64,000 bases of DNA from Streptomyces sp. 840.1 (GCF_003751445.1 NZ_RJUU01000003.1:62001-126000); one strand, 5' to 3'; positions 45,301-53,313 are shown, numbered from the stretch's first letter. Notes: generated from the sequence alone by a model not told the origin. Made by a program: numbers and translations.

Positions 45301-45777
45301 GGCGTTCCAGCCGGTGTTGGCCGTCACCTGTACCCGGATGTACCGCGTCTGCTTCGCGGTGAGGCCGATGGTCACGGTGTTGCCGGCCGACGGCGTGAAC
45401 ACCCGTGCCGCCGACGCGGAGAGGGTACTGAAGGCGCTCCCGTCCGCGCTGCCCTGGACGGAGAGCGTCTGCGTCCGCGCCTCCCAGGTGTTCGGCAGCT
45501 TCAGCACCACCTGGTCGACGTCGAACCGGGCCCCGAGGTCGACCCGTACCCACTGCGGGAACGTACCCGGGCTCTCCCAGTACGTCTGCTGACTGCCGTC
45601 GGTGACGTTCGACGCCGCGTAGGCGCCGTTCGAAGCGCTGGCCGTCGCCTGCTTACCGAGAGCGAGGTCGGGGCCCTGAACGGCCGCTGACGCGGTGACC
45701 GGCAGGATCCCGACCGTCATCAACGCGGCTGTGACCGCGCCGATGAGGAACCGCCATCTGAACTGCTTCCCTCTCAT
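42379..45777 (-). CDS. Secreted GH87-type alpha-1,3-glucanase with discoidin, CARDB and CBM modules
   Basis: From ATG 45777, with GAGG 5 nt upstream, the protein has 1,132 residues. The signal peptide has core FLIGAVTAALMTVGILPV. Modules: two discoidin/F5-8C domains (about 35-175 and 190-320), two CARDB-like domains (about 330-440 and 445-545), a CBM6/35-like domain starting at YTEYEAEKGDY (about 550-700) and a right-handed beta-helix catalytic domain from ITNYGAVPNDG (about 719) to the end. Asp907, Asp930 and Asp931 (YADGINF and NTGDDSLAVWS) have the 23/24-residue spacing I recall for the three catalytic Asp of GH87 mycodextranases. It probably degrades fungal cell-wall alpha-1,3-glucan outside the cell. 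Other beta-helix families are less likely. Confidence 0.93.
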   Translation of the reverse strand: MRGKQFRWRFLIGAVTAALMTVGILPVTASAAVQGPDLALGKQATASASNGAYAASNVTDGSQQTYWESPGTFPQWVRVDLGARFDVDQVVLKLPNTWEARTQTLSVQGSADGSAFSTLSASAARVFTPSAGNTVTIGLTAKQTRYIRVQVTANTGWNAAQLSQVEVYGQDGGGDPGPGTGVGSNLALNKPIEASSYTQNFVAANANDDKTGTYWESNGYPSTLTVKLGADADLEAVVVKLSPDQAWAARTQGLQVLGRSQSATGFTSLKDRADYSFSPTGNENTVTIPVTGRYADVQLKFFSNTGAPGAQVAEVQVVGTAAPNPDLTVSALTWSPASPSEADDVTVTATVRNTGTAPAAATTVDVSLEGAVAGSAPVGALAAGASDTVSVKVGKRPMGSYSVSAVVDPTDTVIEQDNTNNSRTAASKLVVSQSPGPDLEVLGITSSPSNPAVGSAVTFTVSVHNRGTSAVSASTVTRLLVESTTLNGTTGAIPAGGTVTVPISGSWTAKSGGANLTATADATGTVAETNENNNVYSRSIVVGRGAAVPYTEYEAEKGDYQGTLLTSDKERTFGHTNFATESSGRQSVRLNSTGQYVEITSTVPSNSIVVRNSVPDSAAGGGAEATLSLYVNGTFARKLTLSSKHSWLYGDTDSPEGLTNRPGGDARRLFDESNALLGQNYPAGTKFRLQRDAGDSASFYIIDLVDLEQVAPAAAQPAGCTSITNYGAVPNDGIDDTDAIQRAVTANQNGDISCVWIPTGQWRQEQKILTDDPLNRGQYNQVGIRDVTIRGAGMWHSQLYTLTPPQNAGGINHPHEGNFGFDIDDNTKISDIAIFGSGTIRGGDGNAEGGVGLNGRFGKDTKITNVWLEHANVGVWVGRDYDNIPDLWGPGDGVEFSGMRIRNTYADGINFANGTRNSSVFNSSFRNTGDDSLAVWSSKYVKNPSVDIGHDNHFRNNTIQMPWRANGIAVYGGYGNTIENNIVSDTMNYPGIMLATDHDPLPFSGETLIANNELFRTGGAFWGEAQEFGAITLFASGQDIPGVTIRDTDIHDSTYDGIQFKSGGGSVPGAKISNVHIDNSVNGSGILAMGGARGSATLSNVTISGSAEGDVVVEPGSQFVINGSAGKASVTK

Positions 45778-46242
45778 GCTGTCCTCTGTTCCGTGGGGGC
45801 TGCGGGACCGGGAGGGCACGACGACGCGTCACCGACCGCGTGACGCGTGTGCGTCATGCGGTCGCTCAGGGCCGGGGTGGGGGCTGCCGGTGCACCGATG
45901 GGGGCGATCAGGTACGCCGGCAGGAAGGAGAGCGAGCCACCTGCCGGAAAACTCACACTCATTGCCTAGTATTTTGAGTGATCTGGTCAATTTTTTGCGG
46001 CGTTGAGGTGACAGGTTTCTAGCAGGTCACACTTTTGTCAACGGTCCGCGCACCGACCGCAGTTGCCGCACGCGAGCGGACACCCCCACCACCACTCCGC
46101 CGGCAGGTCCATACATCGGATCTCAGCACGACGAACACACACACAATCACCCATCACCTCGGTCGTCGAAGACGGTGCGCCAGTCGGCCGGACCGCCGAT
46201 CGGAGATGGGCGGATCAGTCACACCTCACGCACAAAAGAGCA
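45778..46242. other. Intergenic region upstream of the glucanase
   Basis: No gene is seen in these 465 bp. The part at 45950-46030 is unusually AT-rich and should hold the leftward glucanase promoter. An inverted repeat CACTCA-N13-TGAGTG (45956-45961 and 45975-45980) may be a regulator site, and TTGACC on the minus strand near 45985 could be a -35 element. The right edge is the IS target at 46243. Confidence 0.45.
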
Positions 46243-46248
46243 GCTAGT
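46243..46248. repeat. Left target-site duplication GCTAGT
   Basis: GCTAGT precedes the left inverted repeat and is repeated at 47311-47316 after the right one. The NCTAGN form is the known preference of the IS481 group. Confidence 0.85.
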
Positions 46249-47310
46249 TGTTCTGTCCACGGAGGTTGGTGACAGGTTTCACGGTGGGGTGATCTTGAAC
46301 GAGTGAGGGCCTTCCGGGTTCGGTGTGGATTGCGACGTCTACACCGACCAGAAAGGCCCTCGTGCCCCACCGTAATGCACCCCTGACCGAGACCGGACGT
46401 CTGCGTCTGGCCCGCTGCGTCGTGGACGACGGCTGGCCTCTGCGTCGGGCCGCCGAACGCTTCCAGGTCTCCCCGACCACCGCCCAGCGATGGGCTGTCC
46501 GCTACCGCGAGCAGGGCGAGGCCGGGATGGCCGACCGCTCGTCCCGGCCCCACCACAGCCCGTCCCGGACCCCGACCCGCACCGAATGCCGGATCATCAA
46601 GGTCCGCGTCCTGCGCCGCTGGGGGCCGGCCCGCATCGCCTACCTCCTCGGCCTGAACCCCGCCACCGTCCACCGCGTCCTGACCCGCTACCGCCTCGCC
46701 CGGCTCACCCACCTGGACCGGGCCACCGGCCGGGTGATCCGACGCTACGAGCGTGACCGGCCCGGCGAGCTGGTACACGTCGATATCAAGAAGCTCGGCA
46801 ACATCCCCGACGGCGGCGGCCACAAGACCCTCGGACGCCCATCCGGCCGCAAGACCCGCTCCGGCGCCGGCAACAGCTACCTCCACAACGCCGTCGACGA
46901 CCACTCCCGCCTCGCCTACAGCGAGATCCACCCCGACGAGAAGAAGGAAACCGCCGTCGGCTTCTGGACGCGGGCCCACGCGTTCTTCACCCGGGCCGGG
47001 ATCACCGTCGAACGTGTCCTCACCGACAACGGCGCCTGCTACAAATCCCACCTCTGGCGCACCTCCCTTGCGGAGGAAGGCATTTCACACAAACGCACCC
47101 GCCCCTACCGGCCCCAGACCAACGGGAAGGTCGAGCGCTTCAACCGCACCCTCCTGGACGAATGGGCCTACGCCAAGCCCTACCGCAGCGAGGCCGAACG
47201 ACGCGCCGCCTACCCCGCCTGGCTCCACACCTACAATCACCACCGCGGACACACCGCGCTCAAGGGCCAACCACCCGCCAGCCGCGTCCCCAACCTCACG
47301 GGACAGAACA
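46249..47310 (+). mobile_element. IS481-family insertion sequence, complete
   Basis: The element is 1,062 bp long. Its ends form imperfect inverted repeats: 46249-46273 and the reverse complement of 47286-47310 match at 21 of 25 positions, both starting TGTTCTGTCC. A 6-bp duplication GCTAGT flanks it. It carries one intact transposase gene and lies between the glucanase and the DUF1707 gene. Matching duplications and an intact transposase suggest fairly recent, possibly still active, insertion. Confidence 0.9.
46305..46361 (+). promoter_or_regulatory. Hairpin hiding the transposase ribosome site
   Basis: GAGGGCCTT (46305-46313) pairs with AAGGCCCTC (46353-46361), and inside it TCGGTGT (46320-46326) pairs with ACACCGA (46341-46347). 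The ribosome site GAAAGG (46351-46356) is in the outer stem, directly before the GTG start. Read-through transcripts from outside would fold it and block translation, a known way of limiting transposition. Confidence 0.65.
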
Positions 47311-47315
47311 GCTAG
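46362..47315 (+). CDS. IS481-family transposase
   Basis: From GTG 46362, with GAAAGG 5 nt upstream, the protein has 317 residues. The N-terminal helix-turn-helix (PLRRAAERFQVSPTTAQRWA) recognises the ends. The rve integrase core follows, with the DDE residues expected as Asp in LVHVDIKKLG, Asp in RVLTDNGACY and Glu in NGKVERFNRTLLDEWAY. The C-terminal YNHHRGHTALKGQPPASR is typical of the family. The stop TAG at 47313-47315 lies inside the target duplication, 3 bp beyond the end of the element, so the insertion site itself supplies the stop codon. Confidence 0.95.
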   Translation: MPHRNAPLTETGRLRLARCVVDDGWPLRRAAERFQVSPTTAQRWAVRYREQGEAGMADRSSRPHHSPSRTPTRTECRIIKVRVLRRWGPARIAYLLGLNPATVHRVLTRYRLARLTHLDRATGRVIRRYERDRPGELVHVDIKKLGNIPDGGGHKTLGRPSGRKTRSGAGNSYLHNAVDDHSRLAYSEIHPDEKKETAVGFWTRAHAFFTRAGITVERVLTDNGACYKSHLWRTSLAEEGISHKRTRPYRPQTNGKVERFNRTLLDEWAYAKPYRSEAERRAAYPAWLHTYNHHRGHTALKGQPPASRVPNLTGQNS

Positions 47316-47316
47316 T
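47311..47316. repeat. Right target-site duplication GCTAGT
   Basis: This is the identical copy of 46243-46248 on the other side of the element, and it includes the transposase stop codon. Confidence 0.85.
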
Positions 47317-47709
47317 ACGTGACTGCGCCCGGTCCGCACCGAAGGCGTTCGACACCTCACAACTTCGAACATTCCTTGACGCACCTGGATGCACGCATTG
47401 CGCCGGCAGCTCCTACCTTTGCCCAGCCGAAGCCGGGTCGCAGGAGTACCTGCGCCGAACCGAAGAGGCCTCAACGGCCGTGCCCCCGGGGTGGGATGGC
47501 GTCCATTGGCATCCAACTTCGCACTGCGGGAGCCGGGTTCCGCAACTGAGCGACAGCCGCACGTACGGCAACGGGCGGGGCACGACAGTCATACCGCCCC
47601 GCACGGCGGAGCTATCCCAACCGGCCCGCACCGTACGGCTGTTCTCCAGTTGCGAGGAGGGTGATCGTCAACGTTGCGACGCCCGGGGACGGTGCACCAG
47701 AATGTCGGT
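47317..47709. other. Intergenic region right of the insertion sequence
   Basis: I see no gene here. Short open frames on both strands are low in recognisable structure. A TTGACG hexamer at 47373-47378 could be part of a promoter, but there is no clear -10 partner. Joined with the left flank it would have been one intergenic region of about 850 bp before the insertion. Confidence 0.4.
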
Positions 47710-48345
47710 ATGACGGGTGAACTCAGTGCGACCGGCGACTCCTCCGAGCCCAGCGCAAGGCCCGACATGCGGGCATCGGACCGGGACCGGGACCAGGTCG
47801 TGGAGATCCTCCAGGTGGCCGCAGGCGACGGCCGGCTCACCGCCGGCGAGTTGGACGAGCGCCTGGACGCGGCACTGTCCGCCCGCACCGCGGGCGAGCT
47901 GGCCCGGCTGACCGCCGACCTGCCCTCCGAGGGAATGCCCTCACAGGCCAAGGATCTGGTCCGGATCGACCAGCGTTTCGGTGATGTCTCACGCACCGGA
48001 CGGTGGCTGGTTCCGCGCCGCATGGAGATCCGCCTGATGTTCTGCGACGCGAAGCTCGACTTCACCGACGCGCTGATCACCCACAGCACCCTGCACATCG
48101 AGGTGGACCTGCGAATCGGGGGGAATCTGATCCTGGTCACCAGGCCCGGAATCGTGGTCGACGCCGACGGCCTGGAACGCAGCAGCGGCGACATCAGGAT
48201 TCGCCCGGCGCCGGAGACCGGGGTCCCCACCGCCCTGCGCGTGGTCGTGGCCGGACAGTCCCGCGGCGGCGACCTCACCGCCCGGCCTCCTCGGCGGAAG
48301 CTGTCGGAGCTGCTGCGTCGTACACCCGGGCAGCCCGGCCGCTGA
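47710..48345 (+). CDS. DUF1707 (SHOCT-like) domain protein
   Basis: From ATG 47710 the protein has 211 residues; an in-frame TTG at 47674 would add 12, and no strong ribosome site marks either. The DUF1707 domain covers about residues 18-72, with the pattern MRASDRDRDQVVEILQVAAG, then DGRLTAGELDERLDAAL and ELARLTADLP. The C-terminal half is a repetitive beta-strand region (IRLMFCDAKLDFTDALI, then LHIEVDLRIGGNLILV) that looks like a cell-wall-active-antibiotic-response-type (DUF2154-like) sheet. No membrane segment is seen. Such proteins are widespread in Streptomyces and their function is unknown. Confidence 0.88.
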   Translation: MTGELSATGDSSEPSARPDMRASDRDRDQVVEILQVAAGDGRLTAGELDERLDAALSARTAGELARLTADLPSEGMPSQAKDLVRIDQRFGDVSRTGRWLVPRRMEIRLMFCDAKLDFTDALITHSTLHIEVDLRIGGNLILVTRPGIVVDADGLERSSGDIRIRPAPETGVPTALRVVVAGQSRGGDLTARPPRRKLSELLRRTPGQPGR

Positions 48346-48626
48346 TCGACGGCGGCAGCCTGACCGACAGATGCCGAAGGAGCGTCCTGCTCGACCCGTC
48401 TCCCGCACACAGGGCGGCGCACCGTCGATGACCGTCGGTTCGCGCGGCCACGCCTCCGTGCCGGTGCAGAGGGTCCTTGGCGACTGAGACCTGACCCGCC
48501 AGGGCCGCCGGCCGCGCCCCGGGGCCGGTCTCTTGCACACCGGATATGGATCACCCTGTTCCGGTGAACGGACAGGAATTCCCGCAGGGTTCGCGGCGCA
48601 ATCTCCCGCACACATCACTTCCAGCC

Positions 48627-48642
48627 ATTGAAACCGTTCAAT
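48627..48642. promoter_or_regulatory. Second LacI-like inverted repeat upstream of the rhamnosidase
   Basis: ATTGAA-ACCG-TTCAAT has perfect 6-bp arms with a central CG, about 165 bp before the start. Its similarity to the downstream palindrome suggests a paired operator. Confidence 0.5.
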
Positions 48643-48768
48643 CATCTCACCCATCTACACGGCAACGCACAAGAGGCACACGCGTCCCGGCGCAGCTCCG
48701 GCAAGAAACTCGCTGCACACTCATTGACCCGCACCCCCCACACCCCTACCTTCAGCTACGACCATTCA

Positions 48769-48782
48769 ATGAATCGATTCAT
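48769..48782. promoter_or_regulatory. LacI-type operator before the rhamnosidase
   Basis: ATGAATCGATTCAT is a perfect 14-bp palindrome with the central CG and flanking A/T typical of LacI-family operators. It ends 22 bp before the TTG start, a good place for repression. No LacI gene lies in the window. Confidence 0.7.
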
Positions 48783-48804
48783 CACTTCTGTGTGAGGGGC
48801 CGCA

Positions 48805-51800
48805 TTGATCAGCAGGCGGAACATCCTGACGAGCGCTGCTGCCACGGTGGGCGCCGTGGCAGCCGGAGTCGCACCGGCCGTGGCGGCACCGGCGCCGGTG
48901 CCCGACCGGACGCCGGTACGGCGCGGTGCGCCACGCGTGACCACGCCGACCGTCGAGTACGTGTCGCATCCGCTGGGCCTCGACGCGCAACACCCCCGGC
49001 TGAGCTGGCCGATCGCCTCGCAGGCGCCGGACGTCCAGCAGAGCGCCTATCAGGTCCGGGTCGCGTCCAGCGAGTCCGGTCTGTCGCGCCCGGATGTCTG
49101 GGACAGCGGGAAGGTGATGTCCGGCGAGTCCGTCCTCGTCCCGTACGCGGGGCCCCGGCTCAAGCCCCGTACGCGCTACCACTGGTCCGTTCGGGTGTGG
49201 GACACGGCCGGTGGTGAGTCCGGCTGGAGCGCGCCTTCGTGGTGGGAGACCGGTCTGATGGATCCCGCCGAATGGTCCGCCGCATGGGTGTCCGCTCCCC
49301 CGGCCCTCACCGACGCACCGTCGCTGGAGCACAGCTCCTGGATCTGGTTCCCCGAGGGGGATCCGGCCAACAGCGTGCCGGAGGGCACCCGTTGGTTCCG
49401 GCACACCTTCGATGTCGCGGACGGGATGACCGCGGCGACCCTCGCCATCAGCGCGGACAACGTGTACACGGTCTCCGTGAACGGCACCGAGGTCGCGCGT
49501 ACGGACCTGGCGACCGACCACGACGGCTGGCGCCGCCCTGCGGTGGTCGATGTGCTCGCGCAGCTTCGTTCGGGGCCGAACGTCCTCGCGGTGTCGGCGG
49601 CCAACGCGAGCGAGGGGGCCGCCGGTCTGATCGCCGCCCTCAGCCTGCGCACGGCATCGGGCGAACAGAGCGTCGTCACCGACGCCTCCTGGAAGGCGGC
49701 GGACGAAGAACCCGCCGACGGCTGGCGCGGGACCGGCTTCGACGACAGCGGCTGGCCGGCGGCCAAGGAGGCGGCCGCGTGGGGTGGCGGGCCTTGGGGC
49801 AAGGTCGTGCCGGCCGTGTTCGCGGCCAACCAGCTGCGCCGCGCGTTCGAGCTGCCGCGCAAGAAGATCGCACGGGCTCGCCTGTACGCCACGGCTCTCG
49901 GTCTGTACGAGGCCCATCTCAACGGGCACCGCGTGGGACGCGATCAGCTCGCTCCCGGCTGGACGGACTACCGCGAGCGCGTCCAGTACCAGACGTACGA
50001 CGTCACCGCGCTCCTGCGGTCCGGCGCGAACGCCATCGGCGCCTATGTGGCGCCGGGGTGGTACGCGGGCAGTGTCGGCATGTTCGGGCCCCATCAGTAC
50101 GGTGAGCGCCCTTCGCTGCTGGCCCAGTTGGAGATCGAGTTCACGGACGGGACGAGCCGGCGCATCACGTCGGACACGGACTGGCGGGCCGCCTCGGGGC
50201 CGATCCTCTCCGCCGACCTGCTGGGCGGAGAGACGTACGACGCGCGCAAGGAGACCGCCGGCTGGACCTCGCCCGGCTTCGACGACCGGAGCTGGTCCGG
50301 GGTCGCCCGCGCGGCCGGGAGTGCACCCCGGCTGGTCGTCGCGCAGGTGGACGGTCCGGTCCGGGTGGCGAAGGAGCTGCCCGCCAGGAAGGTGACCGAG
50401 CCCTCCCCGGGCGTCTTCGTCTTCGATCTGGGCCAGAACATGGTCGGTTCGGTGCGGCTGCGCCTGGCGGGCAAGGCGGGCACGACGGTTCGGCTGAGGC
50501 ATGCCGAGGTCCTGAACCCCGACGGCACCGTCTACACCGCGAATCTACGGAGCGCCGCGGCGACCGACACCTACATCCTCAAGGGCGGCGGCGCCGAGAC
50601 GTACGAACCGCGCTTCACCTTCCACGGGTTCCGCTACGTCGAGGTGACCGGCCTGCCCGGCGCTCCCCCGGCCGGTGCGCTGACCGGCCGCGTCATGCAC
50701 ACGTCCGCCCCGTTCACCTTCGAGTTCGAGACCGACGTCCCCATGCTCAACAAGCTGCACAGCAACATCACCTGGGGCCAGCGCGGCAACTTCCTCTCCA
50801 TCCCGACGGACACGCCCGCACGCGACGAGCGTCTCGGGTGGACGGGTGACATCAACGTCTTCGCGCCGACGGCGGCGTACACGATGGAGTCGGCCCGCTT
50901 CCTCACCAAGTGGCTGGTGGACCTGCGCGACGCCCAGACCGCCGACGGCGCCTTCACGGACGTGGCGCCCATCGTCGGCAACGTCGGCAACGGCGCGGCC
51001 GGCTGGGGCGACGCGGGCGTCACGGTCCCCTGGTCGCTGTACCAGGCGTACGGGGACCGGCAGGTCCTCAAGGACGCCTGGCCGTCCATCCGGTCCTGGC
51101 TGACGTACCTGGAGAAGAACAGCGACGGCCTGCTGCGGCCTGCCAGTGGATACGGCGACTGGCTGAACGTCTCCGACGAGACGCCGAAGGACGTCATCGC
51201 GACCGCGTACTTCGCGCACAGCGCCGACCTCGCGGCCCGTACGGCCAAGGAACTGGGCGAGGACCCGGCGCCGTTCCTCGACCTCTTCTCCCGCATACGC
51301 GCCGCGTACCGGGCCGCGTACGTCACGGACGAGGGGAGAGTAAAGGGAGACACGCAGACGGCCTACGTCCTCTCCCTGTCGATGGACCTGCTGCCGGACA
51401 CGCTGCGCACGGCGGCGGCCGACCGGCTCGTCGCGCTGATCCGGGCCAAGGACTGGCATCTGTCGACGGGCTTCCTGGGGACGCCCAGGCTGCTGCCGGT
51501 CCTGACCGACACCGGGCACACCGATGTCGCCTACCGTCTGCTCCAGCAGCGGTCATTCCCCAGCTGGGGCTACCAGATCGACAAGGGCTCCACCACCATG
51601 TGGGAGCGCTGGGACTCCATCCAGCCCGACGGCGGCTTCCAGACACCGGACATGAACTCCTTCAACCACTACGCGTACGGATCGGTCGGTGAATGGATGT
51701 ACGCGAACATCGCCGGCATCGCGGCGGGCCGCCCCGGCTACCGCGAGATCGTCATTCGTCCCCGGCCGGGCGGCTCCGTCACATCGGCCCGCGCCACGTT

Positions 51801-52014
51801 CGCCTCGGTCTACGGTCCCGTCTCCACGGACTGGAGTCTGCGTTCGGGCGGCATCGATCTCAGGTGCACCGTGCCTCCCAACACGACTGCCGAGGTGTGG
51901 GTCCCCGCCGATGCCCCGAAGTCCGTTCACGGCACCCGTGCGGTGCTCCTGCGCGAGGAGGACGGGTGCGCGGTGTACCGGGTCGGTTCGGGGAGCCACC
52001 GCTTCTCGGCATAG
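48805..52014 (+). CDS. Secreted GH78 alpha-L-rhamnosidase
   Basis: From TTG 48805, with GAGGGG 5 nt upstream, the protein has 1,069 residues. The N-terminus is a Tat signal (SRRNIL then a hydrophobic Ala-rich stretch to about residue 28), so it is exported folded. The N-terminal fibronectin-like domain (LSWPIASQAPDVQQSAYQVR) is followed by beta-sandwich domains (LYEAHLNGHRVGRDQLAPGW) and the (alpha/alpha)6 catalytic barrel with TPARDERLGWTGD near 675, holding the general-acid Glu, and WERWDSIQPDGG near 933. It releases terminal L-rhamnose from plant or microbial glycans. Two LacI-type palindromes suggest sugar-induced expression. Confidence 0.96.
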   Translation: MISRRNILTSAAATVGAVAAGVAPAVAAPAPVPDRTPVRRGAPRVTTPTVEYVSHPLGLDAQHPRLSWPIASQAPDVQQSAYQVRVASSESGLSRPDVWDSGKVMSGESVLVPYAGPRLKPRTRYHWSVRVWDTAGGESGWSAPSWWETGLMDPAEWSAAWVSAPPALTDAPSLEHSSWIWFPEGDPANSVPEGTRWFRHTFDVADGMTAATLAISADNVYTVSVNGTEVARTDLATDHDGWRRPAVVDVLAQLRSGPNVLAVSAANASEGAAGLIAALSLRTASGEQSVVTDASWKAADEEPADGWRGTGFDDSGWPAAKEAAAWGGGPWGKVVPAVFAANQLRRAFELPRKKIARARLYATALGLYEAHLNGHRVGRDQLAPGWTDYRERVQYQTYDVTALLRSGANAIGAYVAPGWYAGSVGMFGPHQYGERPSLLAQLEIEFTDGTSRRITSDTDWRAASGPILSADLLGGETYDARKETAGWTSPGFDDRSWSGVARAAGSAPRLVVAQVDGPVRVAKELPARKVTEPSPGVFVFDLGQNMVGSVRLRLAGKAGTTVRLRHAEVLNPDGTVYTANLRSAAATDTYILKGGGAETYEPRFTFHGFRYVEVTGLPGAPPAGALTGRVMHTSAPFTFEFETDVPMLNKLHSNITWGQRGNFLSIPTDTPARDERLGWTGDINVFAPTAAYTMESARFLTKWLVDLRDAQTADGAFTDVAPIVGNVGNGAAGWGDAGVTVPWSLYQAYGDRQVLKDAWPSIRSWLTYLEKNSDGLLRPASGYGDWLNVSDETPKDVIATAYFAHSADLAARTAKELGEDPAPFLDLFSRIRAAYRAAYVTDEGRVKGDTQTAYVLSLSMDLLPDTLRTAAADRLVALIRAKDWHLSTGFLGTPRLLPVLTDTGHTDVAYRLLQQRSFPSWGYQIDKGSTTMWERWDSIQPDGGFQTPDMNSFNHYAYGSVGEWMYANIAGIAAGRPGYREIVIRPRPGGSVTSARATFASVYGPVSTDWSLRSGGIDLRCTVPPNTTAEVWVPADAPKSVHGTRAVLLREEDGCAVYRVGSGSHRFSA

Positions 52015-52074
52015 GACGCCGGTTCTCCGTACGGGACGTCTGCTCTTCGTGCAGGAGGTCTGTTCTCCGCACAG
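52015..52074. repeat. Three imperfect 20-bp tandem repeats at the rhamnosidase 3' end
   Basis: Units begin at 52015, 52035 and 52055, each of the form GA[CG]G..TGTTCTCCG.ACAG. The last 20 bp through the rhamnosidase stop codon (51995-52014) also match in their second half, so the array may have grown from the gene end. Confidence 0.55.
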
Positions 52075-52153
52075 GACGCGCTGCGGACGTGCCGTCACTA
52101 TGCGTCCGCCGTAAGGTAGTTGCCTCATACATCTCTTAGAGGGAGTCACCCGT

Positions 52154-53083
52154 ATGCCGATCCCGCTCGGTCTTGGCCTTCCGCAGATGAGGCAGTACGA
52201 CATCGGCCGCGACGTCCCCGACGTGGCACGGGCCGCGGAAGCGGCCGGGTACGAGAGCCTGTGGGTCTTCGAGCGGATCCTGTTTCCCGAACCGGCCACC
52301 CAGGGGCTGTACGGGGTCCCTGGGCTGGCCTGGCCGGACCAGTACCGGAGCATCGCGGACCCGTTGATCACCCTGACGCTGGCCGCCGCGGCCACCGACC
52401 GCGCCCGGCTCGGCACCAGCGTTCTCGTCGCGCCGCTCCACGTCCCCTTCCAGCTGGCCCGTTCCCTCGCCTCACTCGACGCGGCCAGCGGTGGGCGGGT
52501 GGTCGCGGGTCTTGGCACGGGCTGGTCCCTGGACGAGTACGCTGCCGCGTCCGTCGCTCCCTTCGAGCAGCGCGGCGCGGTGCTGGACGAGCTGCTCGAC
52601 GTGTGCGCGGCTGTCTGGGGGCCCGACCCCGTCTCGTACGAGGGGGCTCTCACCACGATCGCCCCGTCCGAGGTGGGGCCCAAACCCGCTCGCCCCATCC
52701 CGGTCCTCCTCGCGGCGAACGGCCCCCGGGCCGTTCGGCGGCTGGTCGACCGGGCCGACGGCTGGATGCCCGTCGCGTCGGGGGCGTCGCGGCTGGCCGA
52801 GCAGTGGCAGCGGGTCCGGGACGTCGCCGCCGAGCGGGGGCGTGAGCGGCCGCTCGGGGTCTGTGTCCGTGCCAACGCGCGGTACAGCGCCAAGCCGGTG
52901 GAGGGCGACGGCCGCCAGCCGTTCCACGGAAGCGTGGCGCAGATCGTCGAGGACCTGGTGGCACATGCCGAGACCGGGGTTCCGGAGATGATGCTGGACC
53001 TCCAGGGCACGTGTCGTGACGCCACGGAGTTCATCGACGTGGCGACCGAGGTGTACGAGGCGGCGCGCGCCGCGGGAGTCTGA
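52154..53083 (+). CDS. LLM-class F420-dependent oxidoreductase
   Basis: A 309-residue luciferase-like TIM-barrel enzyme with ATG at 52154 and GAGGGAG upstream. Family marks are LGLPQM at the start, VARAAEAAGYESLWVFERIL, TLAAAATDRARLGTSVLVAP, LASLDAASGGRVVAGLGTGW and PVLLAANGPRAVRR. Proteins of this class (TIGR03619 type) use coenzyme F420 to reduce or oxidise a small molecule; the substrate is unknown. It is followed directly by a terminator hairpin. Confidence 0.93.
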   Translation: MPIPLGLGLPQMRQYDIGRDVPDVARAAEAAGYESLWVFERILFPEPATQGLYGVPGLAWPDQYRSIADPLITLTLAAAATDRARLGTSVLVAPLHVPFQLARSLASLDAASGGRVVAGLGTGWSLDEYAAASVAPFEQRGAVLDELLDVCAAVWGPDPVSYEGALTTIAPSEVGPKPARPIPVLLAANGPRAVRRLVDRADGWMPVASGASRLAEQWQRVRDVAAERGRERPLGVCVRANARYSAKPVEGDGRQPFHGSVAQIVEDLVAHAETGVPEMMLDLQGTCRDATEFIDVATEVYEAARAAGV

Positions 53084-53087
53084 GCCC

Positions 53088-53128
53088 CGCCTGCCCGCCC
53101 GGGACGGAACGGCCGCCCCGGGCAGGCG
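53088..53128 (+). terminator. Terminator hairpin after the F420 oxidoreductase
   Basis: Arms CGCCTGCCCG (53088-53097) and CGGGCAGGCG (53119-53128) begin 5 bp after the stop codon. The long GC stem without T-tract is typical of Streptomyces. Confidence 0.65.
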
Positions 53129-53313
53129 GTGTGACCGGTGTGCGGGGCCCGTTGTCCTACCCCTGTGGCAGGGTTTTCACGTAGCGCCGGACCCGGCGCC
53201 TCCTCACTCTGTCGGACGCGGCCGCACGGCTGCCGAAGGAGCGCTCGCCATGTCCCCCGCCGACGAAGCCCGCACCTCCCTGGCCGCTGTCGCGGCCCTG
53301 CTCGCTCCGGCTC

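Larger units (their letters stand above)
48346..48804. other. Upstream region of the alpha-L-rhamnosidase
   Basis: No gene is seen. The right half is relatively AT-rich and carries two palindromic sites of LacI type (48627-48642 and 48769-48782), marking the rhamnosidase promoter. The left half shows only high-GC non-coding sequence. Confidence 0.5.

Noticed and set aside
43168..45690. Plus-strand frame of about 840 codons opposite the glucanase
   Set aside because: It is Arg/Gly/Val-rich, and the minus-strand gene has a signal peptide, modules and catalytic residues.
46215..47051. Minus-strand frame inside the insertion sequence
   Set aside because: It is antisense to the transposase, whose DDE core and start site are clear.
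52015..52074. Short tandem repeats considered as a CRISPR array
   Set aside because: The units are only 20 bp, directly adjoining without spacers, and no cas gene is near.
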